Source: Elusimicrobiota bacterium (GTDB taxonomy: Bacteria > Elusimicrobiota > Elusimicrobia > Elusimicrobiales > UBA9959). From it: a stretch of 19,517 nucleotides of DNA. Of the stretch, positions 13,848 through 19,517 are shown one piece after another. The notes below the pieces were generated by a model, which was not told the origin of the DNA, made no database searches, and saw only the letters and a program-made list of their open reading frames with translations. How positions within the stretch are numbered: the stretch's first letter is position 1; the number at the start of each line of letters is the position of its first letter. Both the position numbers and the translations under genes were made by a program. Location: the NCBI GenBank assembly GCA_003482905.1, contig DMXM01000033.1, forward strand, positions 1 through 19,517, given 5' to 3'.

Positions 13848-15035
13848 GTGACCGCCAGAAAAAAAATAAGCGGGGCCGAGGCCATAATCCTTGCCGGAGG
13901 CTCCGGCGCGCGCATGGGGGCAGAGAAGCAGTATCTGCCGCTTGCCGGCCGGCCCATGATAGAGTGGACGGTAGAGGCCTTTACCTCAAGCGGGCTGTTC
14001 TCTAAAGTTATACTCGCGCTCGGGCCTGAAAACCTGGCAAAATACGGCCCGGCCTGGGAAAAGGCCGGGGTGGCCACGGCGCCGGCCGGCGCCACCCGCA
14101 CGCAATCGCTGCGCAGCGCGTTCAAACTGGTGAGCCCCGGCGCGCGGCTTGTGGCGGTGCACGACGGCGCCAGGCCCTTTGTGGACGCCGCCCTTATAAA
14201 AGCCTGCCTTGAAAAAGCCGGGGAGTGCGGCGCCGCCGTGCCGGCCGTGCCTCTTAAAGACACGGTAAAGAAAACGGACGCGGCGGGGACGGTCTTCGAA
14301 ACCACCCCCGAGCGCTCCTCCCTGATGGCCGTGCAGACGCCGCAATGCTACCGCAGGGAAGTGCTCGCGGGTATACTGGGGCGCGCCGCTTCCCAAAAAG
14401 ATTACAGCGACGAATCGCAGGTGCTGGAGCAGCTGGGCATTAAGGCCGCGGTGGTGCCGTCCAGCTACCGCAACATTAAAGTCACCACCCCGGAAGATCT
14501 TGTTATAGCGGAGGCGTTCATGAAAGAAGAAAAAACAGTTGCAGCGCACGTCAGGGCGGCCGTTTCCCGGGCCGGGTTCGGCTACGACATCCACCGCCTG
14601 GTAGAAGGGCGGCCCCTCATCCTGGGCGGCATAAAGATAGAGCACACCAAGGGCCTGCTGGGCCATTCCGACGGCGACGTGGTGCTGCACTCCGTCTGCG
14701 ACGCGCTGCTGGGCTCCGTTTCGGCCGGCGAGATAGGCGTCTACTTCCCGCCCACCGACCTTACCATCATGGGCATCTCCAGCGTGGAGATAGCGCGCAA
14801 GACCCTGGAAGTGCTCTCCTCTAAAAAGGCCAGGATCGTGAATCTGGACGTGACTATAGTGGCCGAGGAACCCAAGCTTAAACCGCATTACGAGGCCATC
14901 CGCGATTCTGTCGCGAAGATCTTCAAAATGGACCGCTCCGACGTGAGCGTTAAAGCCAAAAGCCGCGAGGGCCTGGGGGATATCGGCCATGGCGAGGCCA
15001 TGGTCTGCTACGCCGCCGCCAGCGTCATAAAGTGA
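13848..15035 (+). CDS. ispDF: Bifunctional IspD-IspF, MEP isoprenoid pathway
   Basis: A 395-residue fusion. Residues about 9-230 are IspD (MEP cytidylyltransferase), with the CTP-binding AIILAGGSGARMGAEKQYLPL, VHDGARPFVD and the TPQCYRRE stretch. Residues about 240-395 are IspF (MECDP synthase), with metal ligands D247 and H249 in GYDIHRL, and H273, D277, H281 in the HSDGDVVLH motif. The fusion skips one pathway step (IspE). The IspF end reads KAKSREGLGDIGHGEAM where the family usually has KATTTEGLGF.GR.EGI, so substrate-binding residues differ. The GTG start at 13848 has GAGG upstream. The stop overlaps the following lipoprotein gene. Confidence 0.93.
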   Translation: MTARKKISGAEAIILAGGSGARMGAEKQYLPLAGRPMIEWTVEAFTSSGLFSKVILALGPENLAKYGPAWEKAGVATAPAGATRTQSLRSAFKLVSPGARLVAVHDGARPFVDAALIKACLEKAGECGAAVPAVPLKDTVKKTDAAGTVFETTPERSSLMAVQTPQCYRREVLAGILGRAASQKDYSDESQVLEQLGIKAAVVPSSYRNIKVTTPEDLVIAEAFMKEEKTVAAHVRAAVSRAGFGYDIHRLVEGRPLILGGIKIEHTKGLLGHSDGDVVLHSVCDALLGSVSAGEIGVYFPPTDLTIMGISSVEIARKTLEVLSSKKARIVNLDVTIVAEEPKLKPHYEAIRDSVAKIFKMDRSDVSVKAKSREGLGDIGHGEAMVCYAAASVIK

Positions 15036-15424
15036 TGGTCCGCGCTTCTGCTTTCGCGTTAGCGGCAGTTTTTTTCTGCGCCTGCTCCGGGTCCCGCGTC
15101 GGGACCACCAACGGCAGCGCTGTGGTTTTTCAGAAACAGACCTTTAAACTGCTGAAGACGCCGGACCCGGAATTTGAGGCGGCGATGGAGGGCCTGCTTT
15201 CTTCCAGCTATGAGGCCGCCGCCAAAAACCACGCAGGGGACCGCCCCATGGACATAGGTTTCACGTATTCCATGTCCCCTAGAGGCGCGGTTTACCCGTT
15301 CTCGGAAATAGAGGTCTCCTGCATCATCCAGGAGAGGCACGCCAAAAGCCATGGCCCCGAACTTTGCGGGGACCTGTTCCGGCAGCTTGGCGTTAAGGTA
15401 AAGCGCGCTCTGTCGGGCAGGTAA
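15035..15424 (+). CDS. Small lipoprotein-like hypothetical
   Basis: A 129-residue protein. Residues 1-18 look like a signal peptide with a cysteine-rich, lipobox-like end (FFCACSGS), so it is probably an envelope lipoprotein, although the box is not canonical at -3. The mature part contains a MSPRGAVYPFSEIEVSCIIQE region that looks beta-stranded and two further cysteines (in SCII and ELCGDL), possibly forming a disulphide. I do not recognise the family. ATG at 15035 overlaps the ispDF stop; a GTG three bases earlier is also possible. cysS follows 11 bases later. No function assigned. Confidence 0.68.
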   Translation: MVRASAFALAAVFFCACSGSRVGTTNGSAVVFQKQTFKLLKTPDPEFEAAMEGLLSSSYEAAAKNHAGDRPMDIGFTYSMSPRGAVYPFSEIEVSCIIQERHAKSHGPELCGDLFRQLGVKVKRALSGR

Positions 15425-15435
15425 AGGAACAGCGT

Positions 15436-16875
15436 ATGGACTCCAGGATCTTTCACTTCTACAATACTCTTACCAGACAGAAAGAAATATTTAAACCTCT
15501 GGTTAAAGACCAGGCAGGTATTTATACCTGCGGGCCCACCGTCTATCATTACGCGCATATAGGGAACATGCGCACTTATATAGCCGAGGACACGCTGGTG
15601 CGCGCGCTTAAATATTTCGGCTACAAGGTAACGCGCGTCATGAACATTACCGACGTCGGACACCTCACTTCCGATTCCGACACCGGCGAGGACAAGATGG
15701 AGCTGGGGGCCAGGCGCGAGGGGAAGTCCGCCTGGGATATAGCCAAGTTCTACACTGAGGCGTTTTTTAAGGATTATAAGGCGCTCAACTGCGTAATGCC
15801 CGATGTGACCTGCCCCGCCACGGAATATATAAAAGAAATGGTGGCCCTGGTTTCCGCTCTTGAGGCTAAGGGATTAACTTACAGCATAGGCGACGGGGTT
15901 TATTTCGACACAGCCAGGCTGCCGGATTACGGCAAACTTGCGGGCAAGGGGCATGTGGAGGGCATACGCGAGGGCGCCCGCGTGGAAGTGAACGCCGAGA
16001 AGCGCAACCCCGCCGATTTCGCGCTTTGGAAAATTTCCGCCCCCGGCGAGCAGCGCCAGATGGAGTGGGCTTCCCCGTGGGGAAAAGGCTTCCCCGGCTG
16101 GCACCTGGAGTGCTCGGCCATGGCCATGAAGCACCTTGGCGAGACCATAGATATACATTGCGGCGGCGAAGACCACGTGGCTGTGCACCACACCAACGAA
16201 ATAGCCCAGTCCGAAGGCGCCACCGGCAAGCCGTTTTCCAATTACTGGATGCATATCCGCTTCCTGGTGACCGGGGACGCCGGCAAGATGTCTAAGAGCG
16301 CGGGCGAGTTCCTCACCCTGCCGGTGCTGCAGGAAAAGGGCTACGACCCGCTGGCCTACCGCCATTTCTGTTTCTGCGCCCATTACCGCAAACAGCTGGA
16401 GTTCAGCTGGGAGGCCATAGACGCTTCACAGAAGAGCCTGGGTGGGCTGCGCGCCATTGTTACGCGGCTGAAAGAGGAAGCGGCCGCACAGGCTCCGGCG
16501 CCGCGGAAAGATCTGGAATATCTTCCGGATGGCAGGCCCACATTCTGGAAGCACTTTGAAGAAGCGCTGGCCGACGACCTGAACATGTCGCTGGTACTGG
16601 CCGGTATTTGGGGCGCGCTGCACAGTAATTACAGCGCCGCCGAGAAATTGGCTTTCGTTAGGGAAGCTGACAGCGTGCTGGGCCTGGATTTGGACCGCGC
16701 CCCTGCGCAGGAAGCTATGCCAGCCGGCGTCGCCGAACTTATAGCCGAGCGAGAAACCGCCCGCAAAGCCAAAGATTTCAAGCGCTCCGACGAACTGCGC
16801 ATGGCCCTTCTGGAGAAAGGCGTTAGCATAGAAGACACACCTAAAGGCACCAAGTGGAAACTCGTCCGCGGATGA
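15436..16875 (+). CDS. cysS: Cysteinyl-tRNA synthetase
   Basis: A 479-residue class I synthetase charging tRNA-Cys. The zinc cysteine C32 lies in YTCGPTVYHYAHIGNMRTY, which holds the HIGN form of the HIGH motif. C226 lies in HLECSAMAM and is the second zinc ligand. KMSKS starts at K284. The active-site segment reads IDIHCGGEDHVAVHHTNEIAQ instead of the usual IDIHGGG.DL.FPHHENE; HHTNE keeps the His and Glu ligands. The C-terminal helical region after about residue 370 is somewhat shorter than in long forms. AAAGGAA precedes the ATG. The stop overlaps the PAP2 gene by ATGA. Confidence 0.95.
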   Translation: MDSRIFHFYNTLTRQKEIFKPLVKDQAGIYTCGPTVYHYAHIGNMRTYIAEDTLVRALKYFGYKVTRVMNITDVGHLTSDSDTGEDKMELGARREGKSAWDIAKFYTEAFFKDYKALNCVMPDVTCPATEYIKEMVALVSALEAKGLTYSIGDGVYFDTARLPDYGKLAGKGHVEGIREGARVEVNAEKRNPADFALWKISAPGEQRQMEWASPWGKGFPGWHLECSAMAMKHLGETIDIHCGGEDHVAVHHTNEIAQSEGATGKPFSNYWMHIRFLVTGDAGKMSKSAGEFLTLPVLQEKGYDPLAYRHFCFCAHYRKQLEFSWEAIDASQKSLGGLRAIVTRLKEEAAAQAPAPRKDLEYLPDGRPTFWKHFEEALADDLNMSLVLAGIWGALHSNYSAAEKLAFVREADSVLGLDLDRAPAQEAMPAGVAELIAERETARKAKDFKRSDELRMALLEKGVSIEDTPKGTKWKLVRG

Positions 16876-17834
16876 AGAACATAACGACATCTCTGCTCCT
16901 GTTATTCGCTCTCTGCGCCCCCGTCCTTCACGCCCAAGAGGCGTCTTCGCGGACCTATACCCTTAAAGACGGATACACTCTCACCTACGCCAGGCCCGGC
17001 CTGTGGCGCACCATCGGCGCCGGGCCCTCCGACTGGGGCTTGTTCGTAAAAGAAAGTTTTAAAAAAGAAAGTCTGCCCTGGCTGGCGGCCATCGGAGCCT
17101 CCACTCTGATCCTTATCGAGTACGACCAGAAGATATTCGACAATACGCAGCGGTTGGGTAAAAAGCTCAACATCTCCAGAGAAGACAAAACAAAGACCTA
17201 CCTGAAGATCGGCGGCGTTTCGGTTTTTCGCGGCCCAAGCGACCTGGGTTCGGCCCTTTATTTTCTGGGTGACGGCTGGGTGAACCTGGGCCTGTTCGGT
17301 TACTTCGAAACCTATGGGCTGATAAAAAAAGACTGGCGCGCCGCGCAGACCGGCCATCAATTGGCGGAAGGCCTGCTGGTTACCGGCTTTACCACGCAGG
17401 TGATGAAGCGCGTTTCCGGCCGCGAAACGCCCCGGGCTGCCACAGCGCCGCGCGGGGTTTGGCGGATGTTCCCTTCATTCAAGGATTTCCAGGCGCACCG
17501 CACCCGCTACGACGCTTTCCCTTCCGGCCACCTCGCCACCTGCATGATGACGGTCACGGTGATAGCCGAGAATTATCCGGAGAAGAAATATATTAAACCG
17601 CTGGGCTACGCCCTGGTAGGCGCGCTCAGTTTCCAGATGGTAAATAACGGCGTCCATTGGGCCAGCGACTACCCCCTGGGCCTGGCGCTGGGCTACGGCA
17701 TAGGCAAGGCGATATCTTCCGGAGGCCGCACGGCGGCAAAGCGTACCAGCCCGGTAACTGCCTCCTCTATAAGGTTCGCGCCTTATCTGTCCCCTGAAGG
17801 CGCGGTAGGCGCCGGAATGACTTACCGGTTTTAA
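16872..17834 (+). CDS. PAP2-family (phosphatidic acid phosphatase-like) protein, non-canonical motifs
   Basis: A 320-residue protein with a signal peptide (MKNITTSLLLLFALCAPVLHA). It is hydrophobic in parts, with the PAP2 histidines H220 (PSGH) and H262 followed by D266 (HWASD). Two usual arginines are replaced: motif 1 reads KRVSGRETP (T186 where R of RP belongs), and the SR before H262 reads QM (255-256). The C-terminus (SSIRFAPYLSPEGAVGAGMTYRF) looks like a terminal strand of an outer-membrane protein. It may dephosphorylate lipid substrates, such as undecaprenyl or phosphatidyl phosphates, in the envelope, but the missing arginines make activity uncertain. A GTG at 16854 is an alternative, but ATG at 16872 with ATGA overlap is better. 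Confidence 0.85.
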   Translation: MKNITTSLLLLFALCAPVLHAQEASSRTYTLKDGYTLTYARPGLWRTIGAGPSDWGLFVKESFKKESLPWLAAIGASTLILIEYDQKIFDNTQRLGKKLNISREDKTKTYLKIGGVSVFRGPSDLGSALYFLGDGWVNLGLFGYFETYGLIKKDWRAAQTGHQLAEGLLVTGFTTQVMKRVSGRETPRAATAPRGVWRMFPSFKDFQAHRTRYDAFPSGHLATCMMTVTVIAENYPEKKYIKPLGYALVGALSFQMVNNGVHWASDYPLGLALGYGIGKAISSGGRTAAKRTSPVTASSIRFAPYLSPEGAVGAGMTYRF

Positions 17835-17851
17835 AAAAGCGTAATTTTTGG

Positions 17852-17857
17852 TAAAAT
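17852..17857 (+). promoter_or_regulatory. tRNA-Gly promoter -10 (TAAAAT)
   Basis: TAAAAT preceded by TTTTTGG lies 15 bases before the tRNA 5' end, giving a leader of about 8 bases. The TGG before it resembles an extended -10 element. Confidence 0.45.
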
Positions 17858-17872
17858 ATCCATAAGGCAAAT

Positions 17873-17946
17873 GCGGGCGTGGTTCAGTGGTAGAACGCGA
17901 CCTTGCCAAGGTTGAGATGTGGGTTCGATTCCCATCGCCCGCTCCA
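17873..17946 (+). tRNA. tRNA-Gly (GCC)
   Basis: A 74-base tRNA with acceptor GCGGGCG pairing with CGCCCGC, discriminator T and an encoded CCA. The anticodon stem CGACC/GGTTG closes a TTGCCAA loop with anticodon GCC at 17905-17907. The T-arm includes GTGGGTTCGATTCCCAT. No introns. It reads Gly GGC/GGU codons, abundant in this GC-rich genome. Its 3' part has partial copies downstream. Confidence 0.97.
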
Positions 17947-17955
17947 AATTTATTA

Positions 17956-17986
17956 GGCTATCCTCCGGGATAGCCTTTTGTTATTT
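17956..17986 (+). terminator. Intrinsic terminator after tRNA-Gly
   Basis: GGCTATCC (17956-17963), loop TCCG and GGATAGCC (17968-17975) form an 8-bp perfect stem followed by TTTTGTTATTT. It is placed directly after the tRNA and ends its transcript. Confidence 0.9.
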
Positions 17987-17992
17987 AATCCG

Positions 17993-18050
17993 GGGCGATG
18001 GGAATCTTCCTTATGGGGAGAGCTCGCTGACGCTCGCGTGTCGCCCGCTC
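17993..18050. repeat. Partial copies of the tRNA-Gly 3' end (inverted and direct)
   Basis: GGGCGATGGGAATC (17993-18006) is the exact reverse complement of 14 bases of the tRNA (17927-17940). TCGCCCGCTC (18041-18050) repeats bases 17935-17944 of the tRNA in direct orientation. The surrounding 134 bases have no gene. Integration scars, tRNA-derived debris or coincidence (for the 10-mer) are possible; see findings. Confidence 0.55.
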
Positions 18051-18146
18051 GGGGAAAAAAGCGCGCCCGCAGTCGCCTAAATGCCCATATTGGTGCCCAT
18101 TAAGATTTACAATCCAATTGGAGAAAAAGTACAGTTTATAGCACAG

Positions 18147-19148
18147 ATGACTCATCAATCCAAAATTATAGATGAAATAGAACAATCGCTATCCCCAGAC
18201 GGGAGGATAGATACCTCTCTTTCCGTAGTCTTCCTCAAAGGGCAAAGAGCTTATAAAATAAAGCGGGAGATGAAGAACAACTTTCTGGACTATTCTACTT
18301 TGCAGAAAAGAAAGGCTCTATGTGAGCGAGAGTTCCATATTAACAGGAAAAATTCCCCGGAACTATACAGGACGGTAAATTTCGCTTACAGAGATGAAGC
18401 CGGGGCTATAAAAATATGGGGTGGTGGAGCCTGTCCGCTGTCCACGCCTGAAGAATACTTGCTTGAAATGAATAGGTTCAATGAGGACTTGTTGTTGAGT
18501 AAACTGGCGGAAAAGGGTTTGCTGACGGAAGCCCTTTGCTGTTCCGCGGCCGGGAAGATAGCTGATATGCATAATACAGCTATTCTGGTTGCTCCTGGGG
18601 ATTATGCGAAAAAGTTTCTTAAAGTGGTAAATATTATCAACGAGCAATTCAGGGATTCGGCGCGCGGTATAGTTCCCGAAGAGGCGTTGCGAATGGTCCC
18701 GCGCAAACTGCTGGCAGCATTCGAGAGGTGCCGGAAGGTTTTGGCAGCAAGAAGTGCGGCGGGGTTCATAAGGGAATGCCATGGGGATTTGCACCTTGGC
18801 AATATATGTTTCTTTAATGCAGCGCCCTGTGTTTTTGACGCTGTGGAGTTTAACACTGAATTTACACATATTGACACGCTGTATGATCTCTCCTTCCTTA
18901 TAATGGATCTGCATCATTATGGTCTTTTCCAGATGGCAGATAAAGTGTCCGGCAGCTATCTGGATGCCACACAAACAGATAAAAAAGACTACCTGGCGGT
19001 TATGCCGCTATATCTCGGATTACGGTCTATTATACGATGCAGTATTTCAGCGGCCGGTTCCAGGGAAAACACTTCAGAGGATTCGGCGGCACGGCTTAAG
19101 CAAGATGCCGTGAATTACCTTCAGGAAACGTTGGGTTTCCTTTCCTAA
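18147..19148 (+). CDS. COG2187-type aminoglycoside-phosphotransferase-like protein, stand-alone
   Basis: A 333-residue kinase-fold protein. An N-terminal YKIKREMKNNFLDYSTLQKRK segment (K37, K39) resembles family COG2187. HGDLHLGNI supplies the catalytic aspartate D214 (with H212), and FDAVEFNTEFTHIDTLYDLSFL supplies D231 and the family signature. In many bacteria this domain is fused to a C-terminal P-loop kinase domain (total about 500 residues). Here the protein stops after the first domain. The substrate is unknown, so it should not be called a resistance gene. An upstream in-frame ATG at 18081 would add 22 residues, but the family usually begins near MTHQSKIIDEIE. Codon use is AT-richer than in the rest of the window. 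Neither start has a strong Shine-Dalgarno. Confidence 0.82.
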   Translation: MTHQSKIIDEIEQSLSPDGRIDTSLSVVFLKGQRAYKIKREMKNNFLDYSTLQKRKALCEREFHINRKNSPELYRTVNFAYRDEAGAIKIWGGGACPLSTPEEYLLEMNRFNEDLLLSKLAEKGLLTEALCCSAAGKIADMHNTAILVAPGDYAKKFLKVVNIINEQFRDSARGIVPEEALRMVPRKLLAAFERCRKVLAARSAAGFIRECHGDLHLGNICFFNAAPCVFDAVEFNTEFTHIDTLYDLSFLIMDLHHYGLFQMADKVSGSYLDATQTDKKDYLAVMPLYLGLRSIIRCSISAAGSRENTSEDSAARLKQDAVNYLQETLGFLS

Positions 19149-19160
19149 TCACCTGCGTTC

Positions 19161-19177
19161 TTTTTGTATCATATAAT
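19161..19177 (+). promoter_or_regulatory. Promoter region ahead of the nucleoside phosphorylase gene
   Basis: TTTTTG (19161-19166) runs directly into TATCAT (19167-19172) and an overlapping TATAAT (19172-19177), 32 to 37 bases before the ATG at 19209. The TTTTTG plus TATnAT pattern matches the other promoters here. There is no good -35 at 17 bases. Confidence 0.45.
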
Positions 19178-19208
19178 CGCAATCTCTTGTACGGCGGCAC
19201 GGGGGCTT

Positions 19209-19427
19209 ATGGAAAAACTTATCGGTTTAACCCAAAAAGACATTACTAAAACTGTTTTCATCTGTGGCGACCCAAAACGTGTGAAAGAGATATCGTTTTT
19301 TATGGATGCGCCAGAGGCTGTGGCAGAGAACCGCGAGTATAATTCCTGGCATAGTACAAGCGGAGGATTCCCTAAGCTCGCACAAAGGCCACCGTTTCGC
19401 TCAAGAATCGCCATGGCGCGGGTTTAG
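19209..19427 (+). pseudogene. Truncated nucleoside phosphorylase (uridine/purine phosphorylase family)
   Basis: The frame from ATG 19209 gives 72 residues. Residues 1-48 (MEKLIGLTQKDI, then CGDPKRVKEISFFMDAPEAVAENREY) match the N-terminus of uridine/purine nucleoside phosphorylases, which cleave nucleosides with phosphate; GDPKR is the conserved phosphate-binding segment. The family is about 230-260 residues and should continue with a YKG..V.V.S.G.G block. After NSWH none of the three frames gives it. Frame +2 reads YKRRIP and then a stop, and the current frame ends at TAG 19425-19427. The gene is therefore broken, or the window joins unrelated sequence here. A start at 19164 is possible but less likely. 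Confidence 0.6.
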
Positions 19428-19517
19428 CAGGAGCCTTGGGCTTTGATGTTGCGGTTGTGGACAGCGTGGCGGATGACTGTCAGGATCGCTCTGCGTGCAT
19501 ATTCCGACCCAATTCGG
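19372..19517. other. Unassigned sequence after the break in the phosphorylase gene
   Basis: About 146 bases up to the window edge that do not continue the phosphorylase in any frame. GC content rises again compared with the preceding gene. A possible insertion-sequence end starting at TGTCAGGATCGC (19478) is suspected only by general resemblance. No gene can be assigned. Confidence 0.3.

Noticed and set aside
17993..18060. A second tRNA or tRNA pseudogene
   Set aside because: Only short pieces match the tRNA, and no D-arm or anticodon arm can be drawn. It is kept as a repeat instead.
1..19517. CRISPR array, toxin-antitoxin pair or defence system
   Set aside because: No spaced direct repeats, no Cas, nuclease-toxin or restriction genes were seen. 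The PIN domain protein is the YacL-like membrane form with TRAM and not a VapC toxin.

Overview
The window is a densely packed, mostly plus-strand stretch of a bacterial chromosome. It is GC-rich (by eye about 60%) from the start to about 17.9 kb and clearly more AT-rich after that. MlaE/MlaF/MlaD-type lipid transport genes, MurNAc/GlcNAc recycling genes, a lipoprotein and a PAP2 protein with an outer-membrane-like C-terminus point to a Gram-negative (diderm) bacterium. The IspD-IspF fusion and the AmgK-RapZ fusion fit a non-proteobacterial diderm. Elusimicrobiota is my best guess from general resemblance, but the window alone cannot prove it. All convincing genes lie on the plus strand; the long minus-strand frames are shadows of GC-rich coding sequence.

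Layout: (1) 1-400, an orphan small ORF and a promoter with an inverted repeat. (2) 401-4242, an amino-sugar recycling operon: AmgK-like kinase fused to a RapZ C-terminal domain, MurU-like nucleotidyltransferase, ferritin-like protein, YhcH/NanQ-type anomerase and a SAM methyltransferase. (3) 4243-7359, the conserved rpsF-ssb-rpsR-rplI-dnaB replication and ribosome cluster, apparently starting from a promoter that would give a leaderless rpsF mRNA. (4) 7371-11382, alr, then mlaE and mlaF overlapping in series, then mlaD behind its own promoter. This MlaD carries a large C-terminal beta-rich domain. (5) 11408-16875, radA, a membrane PIN-TRAM protein, ispDF, a small lipoprotein and cysS. The order recalls the Bacillus radA-disA-yacL-ispD-ispF-(gltX-cysE)-cysS block, without disA, gltX and cysE. 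(6) 16872-17834, a PAP2-family membrane or secreted protein. (7) 17873-17946, tRNA-Gly(GCC) with encoded CCA and a strong terminator. (8) 17990-19517, an AT-richer segment that starts with partial copies of the tRNA 3' end, encodes a stand-alone COG2187-type kinase-fold protein, and ends in a nucleoside phosphorylase gene whose family similarity stops abruptly.

Most of the content is housekeeping. The points most worth a second look are the kinase-RapZ fusion with a linked sugar anomerase, the MCE protein that may span from inner to outer membrane, the recurring T-run/TTG plus TATAAT promoter signature with a leaderless rpsF, the PAP2 protein lacking two canonical arginines, and the tRNA-Gly-adjacent segment of foreign character.
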